58,703 nucleotides of DNA from Carideicomes alvinocaridis (GTDB lineage: Bacteria > Pseudomonadota > Alphaproteobacteria > Rhodobacterales > Rhodobacteraceae): positions 1 to 58,703 of the forward strand of contig SRJI02000026.1 in the NCBI GenBank assembly GCA_005473895.2, written 5' to 3'. Each line of letters begins with the position of its first letter. Position 1 is the stretch's first letter. The position numbers and the translations under genes are program-made. Below, in pieces: positions 8,230-17,196 of the stretch. Under the pieces are notes generated by a model. That model saw nothing but the letters and a program-made list of their open reading frames with translations, searched no databases and was not told the DNA's origin.

Positions 8230-8409
8230 ATGACGTCCTTCCGGACCTGGTGCCTGCTCACCCTGCTCGCCATCCTGGTGGCCATCGCCCTGCCCTACGG
8301 CCTGCTGTCGGGCAATGCGGCGCCCTTCGACATCGCCCTCGTCTGGCTGGGCTTCGGCCTCGTGGTGATCGTGCTGGTGGCGCTCGGCACGGCGCGCTGG
8401 AGGGGTTGA
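8230..8409 (+). CDS. 59-aa two-helix membrane protein, likely small subunit of the adjacent symporter
   Basis: A short gene that automated callers may miss. It encodes two hydrophobic helices, WCLLTLLAILVAIALPYGLL and ALVWLGFGLVVIVLVALG, separated by a short loop. The stop codon lies two bases before the symporter ATG (TGAGATG), so the genes are translationally coupled. Tiny two-helix proteins encoded directly upstream of SSS-family transporters are a known arrangement (DUF3311/DUF4212/DUF485-like), which supports a partner-subunit role. Family membership itself is inferred. Confidence 0.7.
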   Translation: MTSFRTWCLLTLLAILVAIALPYGLLSGNAAPFDIALVWLGFGLVVIVLVALGTARWRG

Positions 8410-8410
8410 G

Positions 8411-9871
8411 ATGATCGCTCCTGCACTCGTCTGGGCCGCGATCGGCCTCTTCACCCTGTTCGGCCTCGTCATGGTCACCCGCGCCGCCCGGGCCAATCGC
8501 GGCACGGCGGAGGATTACTTTCTCGGCTCGCGCCGGCTGGGCGCAGCGGTGGCGGGGCTGTCCTATGCGGCGACCACCTATTCCGCCTTCATGCTGATCG
8601 TGCTGACCGGGCTCACCTATCGCGGCGGCATCGGCGCACTCGGTTTCGAGCTGGTCTATTTCTCCGGCCTCACGCTGATCGTGCTCTTCGGTCCGCGCTT
8701 CTGGCTGATCGCCCGGCGCCACGGCTTCGTCACGCCCTCGGAAATGCTGGGCGGCCGCTTTGCCTCGCCCGGGCTGGCGCGGCTGGTAGCGGTGGCGAGC
8801 CTGCTGTTCCTGCTGCCCTATTGCACCACCCAGATGGCAGGGATCGGGCTGCTGCTGTCGGGCGTGACGGGGGGCGGCATCTCGCTTTCCACGGCGGTGA
8901 TCGTGGGCGCGGCGCTGGCGCTGGTCTGGACGCTGGTGGCGGGGCTGCGCTCCGTCGCCTGGACCGATGCCGGACAGGCGGCGCTGATGATGATCTCGGC
9001 GCTGCTGGCGGTGGGTTTCGTCATCTGGGAAATCGGCGGACCGCAGAGCTTTGCTGATCAGCTCGCCACCGACTGGAGCGACCATCTCGACGTGCCCGGC
9101 CCGGGGCTCTGGGCGCTGCCCACCTTCATCGCCCTGTCGCTGCCGTGGTTCTTTTTCCCGCTGTCGAACCCGCAGGTGAGCCAACGGCTCTTCATGCTGC
9201 GGGACCTGGGCGCGATGAAGGGGATGATCGGCTGGGTGCTGGGCTTCGGGCTGGTCTTCACGCTGATCTCGGTGACCTGGGGCCTGGCCGCGCTGATTCT
9301 GGTGCCCGAGCTGGAGAACCCGGCCGAGGCGACGCCGGCGCTGCTGGGCTCGGGCGCGGTGCCGGTCTGGCTGGCGCTGCTGCTTATCCTCGGGATCCTC
9401 GCTGCCGCGGTCTCCACCCTCGATTCCATCGCGCTGACCCTGGCCTCCATGGTGTCGCGCGACCTGCTGCCGGGCCGGGGCGAAGGGCTGCTCGCCGGGC
9501 GCATCGTGGTGGTCCTGGTTATCCTCTTCGCCGCGGGCTTCGGCGCCTGGAACGCGGCGCTGGTCAGCCAGCTGGCCGCCATGTCCGCCGCGGGGCTGCT
9601 GGTCTCGGTCCCCACGATCGTCGCCGCCTTCTTCTGGCGCCGGGCCACGGCTTCGGGGGCGCTGGCCTCCGTCGCCGGGGGCACCGTCGCGGCGATCTGG
9701 CTGGTGCTGGGCGCGGGGATGAGCGTCTACGATCCCTGGCTGCCGGTCACGGTTCTGGGCCTTGCCGTCCTGCTGTTGGTCGCCGTCTCGCTCGCCACGC
9801 GGCCGCGGCCAGGCGCGCTGGACTTTGCCGGGGACCTGCGACCGGAGCTGGAGCGTCATCGCGTCTGGTAA
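8411..9871 (+). CDS. Sodium:solute symporter (SSS/SLC5 family)
   Basis: A 486-aa polytopic Na+-coupled symporter with about 13 hydrophobic segments. Family features include the N-terminal RGTAEDYFLGSRRLGAAVAGLSYAATTYSAF, the GFELVYFSG and HGFVTPSEMLG region, and the SNPQVSQRLFMLRDLGAMK loop. The substrate cannot be read from sequence; candidates are small organic acids or amino acids. It is translationally coupled to the 59-aa membrane protein upstream. It lacks a histidine-kinase extension, unlike the SSS-type sensor at 43.7-46.4 kb. Confidence 0.92.
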   Translation: MIAPALVWAAIGLFTLFGLVMVTRAARANRGTAEDYFLGSRRLGAAVAGLSYAATTYSAFMLIVLTGLTYRGGIGALGFELVYFSGLTLIVLFGPRFWLIARRHGFVTPSEMLGGRFASPGLARLVAVASLLFLLPYCTTQMAGIGLLLSGVTGGGISLSTAVIVGAALALVWTLVAGLRSVAWTDAGQAALMMISALLAVGFVIWEIGGPQSFADQLATDWSDHLDVPGPGLWALPTFIALSLPWFFFPLSNPQVSQRLFMLRDLGAMKGMIGWVLGFGLVFTLISVTWGLAALILVPELENPAEATPALLGSGAVPVWLALLLILGILAAAVSTLDSIALTLASMVSRDLLPGRGEGLLAGRIVVVLVILFAAGFGAWNAALVSQLAAMSAAGLLVSVPTIVAAFFWRRATASGALASVAGGTVAAIWLVLGAGMSVYDPWLPVTVLGLAVLLLVAVSLATRPRPGALDFAGDLRPELERHRVW

Positions 9872-9931
9872 CCCTGTCCGCGGCGCGCGCGCGGCCTATC
9901 TGGCGGGGCCTCACCCCCGACGGAGGCCGCG

Positions 9932-10474
9932 ATGACCGACTGGTTCCTGCCCGACAGCTTCACCGCCCTGCCCGGCATCGTGCTGGGGACGCTGGGCATG
10001 TACCTGGTGCTCATGGTCTTCGCCCGGATCTCGGGCGTGCGCAGCTTTGCCGAGATGTCGACCTTCGACATCGCGATCACCATCGCCAACGGCTCGGTCA
10101 TCGCGACCACGATCGTGGCCAAGGATCCGGCGCTGCTACAGGGCGTCGTGGCGGTCGCCACGCTGTTCGCCATCCAGCTCGTCATCTCTCACCTGCGCAG
10201 CCGCCTCGGCCCGGTGCGCCGCGCCACGGACAACGCGCCGATCCTGCTGATGGGCGCGGGCGGCGAGATGAAGCGCGTCAACATGCGGATCGCCCGGGTG
10301 ACCGAAGACGACCTCCGCTCGCAGCTGCGGCAGGCCAATGTCGCCGACCCGGCGGAGGTGCAGGCGGTGGTGATGGAGGGGACGGGCGACATCCAGGTGC
10401 TGCACGGTCACGGCAGCCAGGCGCTGGAGGATCGCTGGATCCTCGCGGGCGTGCGGGATTACGAGCGCGGCTGA
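9932..10474 (+). CDS. DUF421 (YetF-like) membrane protein
   Basis: A 180-aa protein with an N-terminal membrane part of three hydrophobic helices (LPGIVLGTLGMYLVLMVFARI, FDIAITIANGSVIATTIV, VVAVATLFAIQLVI). A cytoplasmic DUF421-type domain follows, with NAPILLMGAGGEMKRVNMRIARVTEDDLRSQLRQ. The motif ISGVRSFAEMSTFDIAITI is typical of the YetF family. Function is not established. It sits 60 bp after the symporter on the same strand and may be a separate unit. Confidence 0.87.
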   Translation: MTDWFLPDSFTALPGIVLGTLGMYLVLMVFARISGVRSFAEMSTFDIAITIANGSVIATTIVAKDPALLQGVVAVATLFAIQLVISHLRSRLGPVRRATDNAPILLMGAGGEMKRVNMRIARVTEDDLRSQLRQANVADPAEVQAVVMEGTGDIQVLHGHGSQALEDRWILAGVRDYERG

Positions 10475-10489
10475 CCCCGCGGCGTCGGC

Positions 10490-10951
10490 TCAGCCCATAC
10501 CTTTCCTGGCAAGCTGCGCCTTCGCGTCCTCCGACTTGGTGCCGTCCACGCCCATGGCCTGCAGCACCGCCGGGGTCTTGGAGAATTGCACGTCGCGGTA
10601 CTCCACCACCTCAATGCGATTGCCCCAGGGGTCGCGGAAATTGTTGGCCGACCCCTCGATCAGGCCAGCGCCGGCAGCCTCTGCCAGATCCATCACGCGG
10701 GAGCGGTCGTCGACCGTCAGCCCGAAATGCCGATGCTCGTCCGGGCCGGGGCCTTCGTGCCGCGCCAGCGCGAGGAACTGGTCGCCCATGTCGAGAAATG
10801 CCATGTCGCGCCGGCCCTCCTCGTCCTTGTGATCGCCGCGCAGCTCGAAGCGGAAGATGGCGCCGTAGAAGTCCAGCGCCTCCTCCACGTCGCCCACTTC
10901 CAGAGCGATGTGATTGATCCCCACCAGCCGGGGCCTCGGATCGTCGGTCAT
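10490..10951 (-). CDS. VOC-family (glyoxalase/dioxygenase fold) protein
   Basis: A single-domain vicinal-oxygen-chelate protein (153 aa). The N-terminal LVGINHIALEVGDVEEALDFYGAIF and the C-terminal FRDPWGNRIEVVEY carry the conserved His and Glu metal-ligand positions, and a further His lies in EHRHFGLTV. The ATG at 10951 has a GGAGAGAG ribosome site; the upstream in-frame ATG (10972) does not. It could be a lyase, an isomerase or a bleomycin-resistance-type binding protein, so no substrate can be assigned. It is convergent with the DUF421 gene. Confidence 0.9.
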   Translation of the reverse strand: MTDDPRPRLVGINHIALEVGDVEEALDFYGAIFRFELRGDHKDEEGRRDMAFLDMGDQFLALARHEGPGPDEHRHFGLTVDDRSRVMDLAEAAGAGLIEGSANNFRDPWGNRIEVVEYRDVQFSKTPAVLQAMGVDGTKSEDAKAQLARKGMG

Positions 10952-11104
10952 GGCACTCTCTCCTGCATCCATCCGCGCAGGAGCAGTTAGGGCGGCGGCA
11001 GACCGCTTCGACCCGGAGGAGCGAGGCGGAAGGTGCTGGAGCCGCTACATGGCGCGCCCCGCTCGCCCTGTCCTTGCGGCCCGAGCCCGAGCGGCCAAGA
11101 AAAA

Positions 11105-11124
11105 GGGGCGCCCTAAAGCGCCCC
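11105..11124 (-). terminator. Rho-independent terminator (minus strand)
   Basis: GGGGCGC (11105-11111) pairs with GCGCCCC (11118-11124) around a 6-nt loop. Read on the minus strand it is followed by a CTTTTTCTT tract, which is textbook. It lies 135 bp beyond the stop of the small basic protein gene, so that transcript would have a long 3' UTR. Confidence 0.75.
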
Positions 11125-11231
11125 GTTCAAGTTTCGCCATCCAGGCTCACTTATGAATTTACCGCTCGAGTTTTTGCCTGCGGCCTGGAGGCGTCATGGG
11201 GCGAGCGCACCCGCCCCGGTGACTTGTTGAA

Positions 11232-11254
11232 CTGGCGGCAACCGCTGCCGCCAG
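11232..11254 (-). other. Strong hairpin just after the small basic protein gene
   Basis: CTGGCGGCA (11232-11240) and TGCCGCCAG (11246-11254) form a perfect 9-bp stem with a 5-nt loop, four bases past the stop codon. There is no T-tract on either strand. It may protect the 3' end of the short mRNA or be part of a structured UTR. Confidence 0.5.
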
Positions 11255-11258
11255 GAGA

Positions 11259-11405
11259 TCATTTCTTCCTATTCGGCCTTTGAGTAAGGGCCGAAGCGGC
11301 AGCGGCCTTTTCCGCCGTCGTGGACTTGGGGTTGCGTAGCACTTTCGACGCAGCGCTAGCAGCTTTCGCGCTTGTCACTTCGTTGTTGGTCTTACGGGTC
11401 GCCAT
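11259..11405 (-). CDS. 48-aa basic Ala/Lys/Ser-rich small protein
   Basis: The start at 11405 (MATRKTNNEVTSAKA) has AAAGGAG eight bases upstream. The protein is very basic, with Lys/Arg at both ends and an amphipathic Ala-rich centre (ASAASKVLRNPKSTTAEKAAAASAL). Short proteins with this pattern occur widely in proteobacteria without a known function. The composition would suit nucleic-acid binding or a stress-related role, but this is inference. A stable hairpin and a terminator follow it, indicating a dedicated short transcript. Confidence 0.75.
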   Translation of the reverse strand: MATRKTNNEVTSAKAASAASKVLRNPKSTTAEKAAAASALTQRPNRKK

Positions 11406-11574
11406 ATCGACAACTCCTTTATCCACAGGAACCCCCAGGTTGTTGTGGGCAAATCCTGTATTTCTCAGCACGCTATTGACCACCCAATCGGTCCATGTTC
11501 CCTCATAAGCACTCGACCCAATGAGGGCCGATAAGGTTTCTCCCGCAGCGTGCTAACCGATTGCGGGAAAGCCG

Positions 11575-11600
11575 GGGAGCGGTGTTGGCGCACCGCTCCC
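11575..11600 (-). terminator. Terminator of nrdJ
   Basis: GGGAGCGGTG (11575-11584) and CACCGCTCCC (11591-11600) form a 10-bp perfect stem with a 6-nt loop, 14 bp beyond the nrdJ stop. The minus-strand continuation is CGGCTTTCCC, so the T-tract is short but the stem is strong. Confidence 0.65.
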
Positions 11601-11613
11601 GACCCTCAATTCC

Positions 11614-14600
11614 TCAGCTGCACCCGCTCGTCGCGCCGCAGGTGTTGCACTTCATGCAGGTGCCGTTGCGGACCAGCGTGTAGTTGCCGCAATCCCCGCA
11701 GGCCTCGCCCTCGTAGCCCTGCATCCGGGCCTTGGCGCGGGCGTCCATGGACAGGGCGCCGGAGGAGCCGCTGCCCGAGACCGTGCCGGAGGACACGGCG
11801 GTGGAGCTTTCGGCCGAGCCGGTGCCGCGCGCCGTGTCGGGCACCAGCGTGGCCAGCGCCGCCATCGGGTCGCCGCCGTCGAGCGCCGTGGCGCCCAGCG
11901 ACTGGCCGCCCTGCAGCACCACCAGCTCCTGCGGGAGACGCTTGCGCAGGTAGCCCGAGGAGCTGATCTGCTTGAGCACTTCCAGCGATTTCGACGCAGC
12001 GCTCTCGCTCATCTCCTTGATGTTGGACACGCCTTCGTCCTGCCCCTGGCCGAGGTCGTCGAAGGAGGCGCCCTGCGGCTTCACATGCGCCAGGTCCGTG
12101 CGGTCGAGGTAGGAGACCGCGAGTTCCCGGAAGATGTAGTCGAGGATCGAAGTGGCGTTCTTGATCGAGTCGTTGCCCTGAACGATCCCCGCCGGTTCGA
12201 ACTTGGTGAAGGTGAAGGCGTCGACGAATTCCTCCAGCGGCACGCCGTACTGAAGACCCACGGAGACCGCGATCGCGAAGTTGTTCATCATCGCCCGGAA
12301 GCCCGCGCCTTCCTTGTGCATGTCGATGAAGATCTCGCCGAGGTTCCCGTCGGAATATTCCCCGGTCCGCAGGTAGACCTTGTGTCCGCCGACGATGGCC
12401 TTCTGGGTGTAGCCCTTGCGGCGCTCCGGCATCTTCTCGCGGTGGGAGCGCACGATCTCCTTCACCACCACCTTCTCGACGATCTTCTCGGCCAGTAATG
12501 CGGCTTTTTCCTGGGTCGAGCCGCTTTCCAGCACCTCGGCCGCCTCGTCGTCATCCTCCACCAGCGCGGAGGCCAGCGGTTGGGACAGCTTGGAGCCGTC
12601 GCGGTAGAGCGCGTTGGCCTTCACCCCCAGCGACCACGACAGTTCATAGGCCGCCTGGCAATCCTCGATCGTGGCGTCGTTGGGCATGTTGATCGTCTTG
12701 GAGATCGCGCCCGAGATGAAGCTCTGCGCCGCCGCCATCATGTAGATATGGCTGTCGACGGAGAGATAGCGCTTGCCCTTCTTGCCGCAGGGATTGGCGC
12801 AGTCGAAGACCTTGTAATGCTCTTCCTTCAGGTGCGGCGCGCCTTCCAGCGTCATCGTCCCGCAGACATGGTCGTTCGCGGCCTCGATGTCGCGGCGGGT
12901 GAAGCCCAGGTGCTTGAGCAGGTCGAAGGTCGGGTCGTTCAGCTTTTCGGCCGGGATGCCCAGCGTCTCGCGGCAGAACTCCTCGCCCAGGGTCCACTGG
13001 TTGAAGACGAAGCGGATGTCGAAGGCCGCCCCGAGTGCCGCCTCGATCTTGTCGAGCTGCGCCTGGCCGAAGCCGTGGCCGATCAGCGTGGTGTGGTTGA
13101 TCGCCGGCGCGTTGCCGATGGTGCCGTGACCCACGGCGTAGCTCACGATCTCCTCGATCTGGGCCGAGCCGTAGCCCAGTTTCTCCAGCGCCGCGGGGAC
13201 CGACTGGTTGATGATCTTGAAGTAGCCGCCGCCCGCCAGCTTCTTGAACTTCACCAGTGCGAAGTCCGGCTCGATCCCGGTGGTGTCGCAATCCATCACC
13301 AGCCCGATCGTGCCGGTGGGTGCGATCACGGTGGCCTGCGCGTTGCGGTAGCCGTGCTTTTCACCCAGCTCCAGCGCCTGGTCCCAGCTTTCCATCGCGA
13401 TGTTGACGAGGGTGGGATCGGGGCAGTTCACCAGGTCCAGCGGCACGGGTTTGACCGCCAGCTTCTCGTAGCCCTCGGTCGCGCCATAGGCTGCGGTGCG
13501 GTGGTTGCGCATGACGCGCAGCATGTGCTCGCGGTTGCGCTCGTAGCCGGAGAACGGCCCCAACTCGCCCGCCACCTCGGCCGAGGTCGCGTAGGCCACG
13601 CCGGTCATGATCGCGGTCAGCGCGCCGCACAGCGCCCGGCCCTCGTCGCTGTCATAGCCGAAGCCCATGTTCATCAGCAGCCCGCCGATATTGGCATAGC
13701 CGAGGCCCAGCGTGCGGAAGTCGTAGGAAAGCTGCGCGATCTCCTTGGAGGGGAACTGCGCCATGGTGACGGAGATTTCCAGCGTCAGCGTCCAGAGCCG
13801 GGTGGCATGCATGTACTCTTCGGCCTGGAACTTGCCGTCCTTGAGGAAGGTCAGCAGGTTCATCGAGGCCAGGTTGCAGGCCGTGTCGTCGAGGAACATG
13901 TATTCCGAGCACGGGTTCGAGCCGCGGATCGGCCCGTCCTCGGGGCAGGTGTGCCAGGCGTTGACGGTGTCGTGGTACTGGATGCCCGGATCGGCACAGG
14001 CCCAGGCCGCGTGGCCCACCTGCTCCCAGAGATCCCGCGCCTGCACGGTCTTGGCGACCTTGCCGTCGGTGCGGTTGATCAGCTCCCACTCGCCGTCGTT
14101 CTTCACGGCTTCGAGGAAGGCGTCGGTCACCCGGATGGAGTTGTTGGAGTTCTGGCCGGAGACCGACGCATAGGCTTCGCTGTCCCAGTCGGTGTCGTAG
14201 GTGGGGAACTCGATCGCCGCATAGCCCTGCTTGGCGTAGTCGAGCACCCGCTTGATGTAGGTCTCGGGGATCGCGGATTTCTTCGCCCCGCGGATCGCCG
14301 ATTTCAGCTGGTCGTTCTTCGCCGGATCCACGGCATCCTCGGTGGAGCCGTCCCAGCCGCGGATCGCGGCGAAGATGTCGTTGAGCCGCTTCTCGTGCAT
14401 CTTCGACCCGGCGACGATGCTGGCGACCTTCTGTTCTTCACGGACTTTCCAGTTGATGAATTCCTCGATGTCCGGATGGTCGGCATCGCAGATCACCATC
14501 TTCGCTGCTCGACGGGTCGTGCCCCCCGACTTGATGGCCCCTGCCGCCCGGTCGCCGATCTTGAGGAAGCCCATCAGACCGGACGACTTGCCGCCGCCCG

Positions 14601-15315
14601 ACAGCCGCTCGCCCTCTGCACGCAGGGAGGAGAAGTTGGTGCCGGTGCCGGAGCCGTATTTGAAAAGCCGCGCCTCGCGGACCCAGAGGTCCATGATGCC
14701 GCCATCGCCCACCAGGTCGTCCGCGACGGACTGGATGAAGCAGGCATGCGGTTGCGGATGTTCATAGGCCGACTTGGACCGGGTCAGCTTGCCGGTCTTG
14801 AAGTCGACGTAGTAATGGCCCTGGCCGGGGCCGTCGATGCCGTAGGCCCAGTGCAGGCCGGTGTTGAACCATTGCGGCGAGTTGGGCGCCGCCATCTGGT
14901 TGGCCAGCATGAAGCGCATCTCGTCGAAATAGGCGCGCGCGTCTTCCTCGGTAGTGAAGTAGCCGCCCTTCCAGCCCCAGTAGGTCCAGGCACCCGCCAG
15001 CCGGTCGAAGACCTGCTTGGACGAGGTCTCGCCCTCGCGCGGGGTCTCGTCGGTCTCGGGGACGGAGCGCCACAGGAATTCCGGCACGTCCTTTTCGCGG
15101 ACCTTCTTCAGCGCGACGGGCACGCCCGCCTTGCGGAAGTATTTCTGCGCGATGACGTCGCTCGCCACCTGGCTCCATTTCGCCGGGACTTCCACGTTCT
15201 CGAGCTTGAAGACCACGGTGCCGTCGGGATTGCGGATCTCCGACGCGGTGGTGACGAAGTCGATGTCAGCATAGGCGTCCTGGCCTGCCACGGTGAATTT
15301 GCGTTCGATCTTCAT
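11614..15315 (-). CDS. nrdJ: Vitamin B12-dependent (class II) ribonucleoside-diphosphate reductase
   Basis: A 1233-aa adenosylcobalamin-dependent reductase that makes deoxyribonucleotides without oxygen or a separate radical subunit. Visible landmarks are the N-terminal cone-like region, [25 protein letters not shown] with [20 protein letters not shown], the active-site [23 protein letters not shown] (Asn-Cys-Glu arrangement), and [35 protein letters not shown]. The C-terminal zinc-ribbon cysteines ([14 protein letters not shown]) are expected to be redox-active or structural. Length fits the long alphaproteobacterial form. It is monocistronic with its own terminator. An NrdR-type box lies about 165 bp upstream. 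No NrdAB is present in this window. Confidence 0.97.
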   Translation of the reverse strand: MKIERKFTVAGQDAYADIDFVTTASEIRNPDGTVVFKLENVEVPAKWSQVASDVIAQKYFRKAGVPVALKKVREKDVPEFLWRSVPETDETPREGETSSKQVFDRLAGAWTYWGWKGGYFTTEEDARAYFDEMRFMLANQMAAPNSPQWFNTGLHWAYGIDGPGQGHYYVDFKTGKLTRSKSAYEHPQPHACFIQSVADDLVGDGGIMDLWVREARLFKYGSGTGTNFSSLRAEGERLSGGGKSSGLMGFLKIGDRAAGAIKSGGTTRRAAKMVICDADHPDIEEFINWKVREEQKVASIVAGSKMHEKRLNDIFAAIRGWDGSTEDAVDPAKNDQLKSAIRGAKKSAIPETYIKRVLDYAKQGYAAIEFPTYDTDWDSEAYASVSGQNSNNSIRVTDAFLEAVKNDGEWELINRTDGKVAKTVQARDLWEQVGHAAWACADPGIQYHDTVNAWHTCPEDGPIRGSNPCSEYMFLDDTACNLASMNLLTFLKDGKFQAEEYMHATRLWTLTLEISVTMAQFPSKEIAQLSYDFRTLGLGYANIGGLLMNMGFGYDSDEGRALCGALTAIMTGVAYATSAEVAGELGPFSGYERNREHMLRVMRNHRTAAYGATEGYEKLAVKPVPLDLVNCPDPTLVNIAMESWDQALELGEKHGYRNAQATVIAPTGTIGLVMDCDTTGIEPDFALVKFKKLAGGGYFKIINQSVPAALEKLGYGSAQIEEIVSYAVGHGTIGNAPAINHTTLIGHGFGQAQLDKIEAALGAAFDIRFVFNQWTLGEEFCRETLGIPAEKLNDPTFDLLKHLGFTRRDIEAANDHVCGTMTLEGAPHLKEEHYKVFDCANPCGKKGKRYLSVDSHIYMMAAAQSFISGAISKTINMPNDATIEDCQAAYELSWSLGVKANALYRDGSKLSQPLASALVEDDDEAAEVLESGSTQEKAALLAEKIVEKVVVKEIVRSHREKMPERRKGYTQKAIVGGHKVYLRTGEYSDGNLGEIFIDMHKEGAGFRAMMNNFAIAVSVGLQYGVPLEEFVDAFTFTKFEPAGIVQGNDSIKNATSILDYIFRELAVSYLDRTDLAHVKPQGASFDDLGQGQDEGVSNIKEMSESAASKSLEVLKQISSSGYLRKRLPQELVVLQGGQSLGATALDGGDPMAALATLVPDTARGTGSAESSTAVSSGTVSGSGSSGALSMDARAKARMQGYEGEACGDCGNYTLVRNGTCMKCNTCGATSGCS

Positions 15316-15480
15316 ACGCGCTGCCTCATGAATTCCCGGCTATGTTGCTTTCTGTCCGCTTGGCGCGGCAATCTATCTTGCGGGGCGCAAGCAGGCACAA
15401 CTCGTGGGAATGCGGGCATCATCAAAGACCCGGCATCGCTTCGGAGAGATTGAACTGGCTACGTCCCGGCGATCGTCCCT

Positions 15481-15499
15481 CCCACTATATCTTGTGGGT
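15481..15499 (-). promoter_or_regulatory. Candidate NrdR box upstream of nrdJ
   Basis: CCCACTATATCTTGTGGGT contains CTATATCTTG, which agrees with the NrdR consensus core CwATATaTwG at all but one position, inside CCAC...GTGG flanking arms. It lies about 165 bp upstream of the nrdJ start. NrdR is the ATP/dATP-sensing repressor of ribonucleotide reductase genes. NrdR sites usually come in pairs; I could not identify a confident second copy. Confidence 0.6.
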
Positions 15500-15916
15500 A
15501 CCCCGACCACCCATACAAACTGGCGTAAAGCGGACCGTCAGGTCAACGCAAATTTTTCTCTTTTTCAGCTTGACCGTGTTATCCCCGCCGGGCCCCTTCA
15601 GGCCCTCGCGGCCCACCCTTCCGGGCCCACCGGGCCGGGGTGCTGAAAAACCCTTGGTTCCATCTACGGTTAGCCCCGGCGGCTCAGGCAGCGCTTCCGG
15701 ATCCCCGCGATTCTTCCCCCGACTTATCCCGCGACATGTCCCCCGCCGCCTGTGGCAGAGCTGCCGCAAAATGTGGCAGTGCCGGCGGGCGCTTCCCCCA
15801 AATCAGGTGAGCAAGACAAGGCTGCGACTACATCTGGTAGGTCGATGGCGTGAATCACTCCGCCGTGATCGCGCCGTTCCGGCGGGGATCCTGGGCCTCG
15901 TGGGATGGAAGAGAAG
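15500..15916. other. Gene-free region between nrdJ and tRNA-Pro
   Basis: About 420 bp without credible coding sequence. It contains a GC-rich stretch around 15586-15645, and the direct repeat TGTGGCAG at 15751-15758 and 15772-15779 (21 bp apart, two helical turns). I looked for a cobalamin riboswitch, which would fit a B12-dependent gene, and could not recognise one. Confidence 0.45.
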
Positions 15917-15993
15917 TGGTCGGGGCGGCGAGATTCGAACTCACGACCCCCTGTACCCAAAACAGGTGCGCTACCAGACTGCGCCACGCCCCG
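15917..15993 (-). tRNA. tRNA-Pro (UGG)
   Basis: A 77-nt gene on the minus strand with encoded CCA. The acceptor stem CGGGGCG pairs with CGCCCCG. The anticodon loop TTTGGGT gives anticodon UGG with G37, typical of proline tRNAs. The T-loop GTTCGAATC is canonical. Confidence 0.97.
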
Positions 15994-16064
15994 GACCGTG
16001 CCGCTCTTTAGCAAGCGACCGAGCGACGGGAAAGCCGAAAATGGAGCGAATGCCGCGGGCTACG

Positions 16065-16550
16065 TCACTCCGCGCAGGGCCAGGCCGCGATGTCTTGCGG
16101 CAGGGCGGGATGGCGCAGCTGCGCGCCCGCCTCGATCCCCATGGCGGCCGCCATACCGCCATTGATCTCCAGCACGGCCAGCACCTCGTCCCCGCCGGGG
16201 ATCGGCGTCTCGTCCAGCGGCACGGCGTTTTCGTGGATCCGGGTGACGGTGCCGGTGGCGTCCATGAACAGCATGTCGAGCGGGATCAGCGTATTGCGCA
16301 TCCAGAACGAGGCCGGCTGCGCCTTCGGGTAGACGAAGAGCATCCCGGTACTGGCCGGCATCTCCTTGACGAACATCAGCCCGCGGCTGCGCTCCGCCGC
16401 GTCGTCGGCCACGTCCACCCGGAACCGCGCCATGCCGAACTCTCCGCGCAGGGTGACGCTGTCCTCGCGGCAGGCCGCCTGGGCCATGCCGGCCGAGGCC
16501 AGCCCTAGCACCACGAGCCCGGCGCGTGCGAGTCCCGCGCGCGCGCTCAC
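16065..16550 (-). CDS. DUF192 exported protein
   Basis: A 161-aa DUF192-family protein. Its GTG start overlaps the stop of the cold-shock gene (GTGA). An N-terminal signal peptide (AGLARAGLVVLGLASAGMAQA) precedes the domain with RGLMFVKEMPASTGMLFVYP, SFWMRNTLIPLDMLFMD and VLEINGG, all hallmarks of DUF192. The protein is probably periplasmic. Its function is not established; the family is sometimes linked to envelope or copper-related loci. The four-base overlap implies translational coupling to the double cold-shock protein upstream. Confidence 0.9.
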   Translation of the reverse strand: MSARAGLARAGLVVLGLASAGMAQAACREDSVTLRGEFGMARFRVDVADDAAERSRGLMFVKEMPASTGMLFVYPKAQPASFWMRNTLIPLDMLFMDATGTVTRIHENAVPLDETPIPGGDEVLAVLEINGGMAAAMGIEAGAQLRHPALPQDIAAWPCAE

Positions 16551-17080
16551 TCGCCGCTCCGGACCGCGGCTTCCCAGGCGCAGACCTCGGTGGCCATGCG
16601 GCCGCGCCGCCCGTCGATCACCCGGATCGCCAGCGCCTCGCCCGGCTGCAGGTCCGACAGGCCCGACTGGCGCAGGACCTCGATATGGACGAAGACATCC
16701 TCCGACCGGCCGAAGACGTTGGCAAAGCCGAAGCCCTTGCCCTTGTCGAACCACTTCACCCGGGCCGGCAGGAGCGGTGCGTTGCGCATGATTTCGGGGT
16801 CGATATTCTCGAAATCCGCGAGCGCGACGCCGCCGCTCCCCGCCGGGGGATCGATCCGAAGGACCTCGATCGCCTGCATGCCCCGGTCGGTATTCTGGAC
16901 CTTGATCTCGATCCGGGCCCCGTCCGCGACCGAGGATTGACCGAAATTCCGAAGCACGTTGGCGTGCAGCAGAATGTCCGATCCACCGCCGTCAGCGATC
17001 ACGAAGCCGAAACCCTTGACCGGGTCGAACCACTTTACCTGGCCCAGCACGATTTGTGCGTCTGCGTTATTCTGTGCCAA
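16547..17080 (-). CDS. Tandem cold-shock-domain protein
   Basis: A 177-aa protein with two cold-shock domains. The first is at about 10-78 (LGQVKWFDPVKGFGFVIADGG, DILLHANVL) and the second at about 104-170 (PARVKWFDKGKGFGFANVFG, DVFVHIEVL). Each has the RNP1-type KGFGF motif and an RNP2-type VH/LH motif for single-stranded nucleic acid binding. The linker is acidic. Two-domain CspA-like proteins are common in alphaproteobacteria, unlike the single-domain E. coli CspA. It is followed by an overlapping DUF192 gene. The AT-rich region 17081-17190 probably contains the promoter and a cold-shock-type 5' leader. Confidence 0.94.
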   Translation of the reverse strand: MAQNNADAQIVLGQVKWFDPVKGFGFVIADGGGSDILLHANVLRNFGQSSVADGARIEIKVQNTDRGMQAIEVLRIDPPAGSGGVALADFENIDPEIMRNAPLLPARVKWFDKGKGFGFANVFGRSEDVFVHIEVLRQSGLSDLQPGEALAIRVIDGRRGRMATEVCAWEAAVRSGE

Positions 17081-17196
17081 ACTCTCGCCGCCGAGTAGAC
17101 AATGTTAATAGACAAGTGATGCTTCATAATTGAACCATTATGCAAGGCCAAAAAACGATTGAGCACCAATGCTTTGCATTCGGCGTGACGTGAACG

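Noticed and set aside
11419-11427. Perfect DnaA box TTATCCACA
   Set aside because: A single 9-mer is expected by chance about once in two windows of this length. It overlaps the 5' leader of a small gene, and there is no cluster or AT-rich unwinding region.
11470-11515. General stress (EcfG-type) promoter upstream of the small basic protein
   Set aside because: A GGAAC element is present at a suitable distance but the expected CGTT-like -10 is absent.
12580-15453. A 957-codon open frame antisense to nrdJ
   Set aside because: It mirrors nrdJ exactly, has no domain motifs, and is a common by-product of high-GC coding sequence.
15316-15916. Cobalamin riboswitch upstream of nrdJ
   Set aside because: I looked for the B12 box and its conserved stems on the minus strand and could not find a convincing match.
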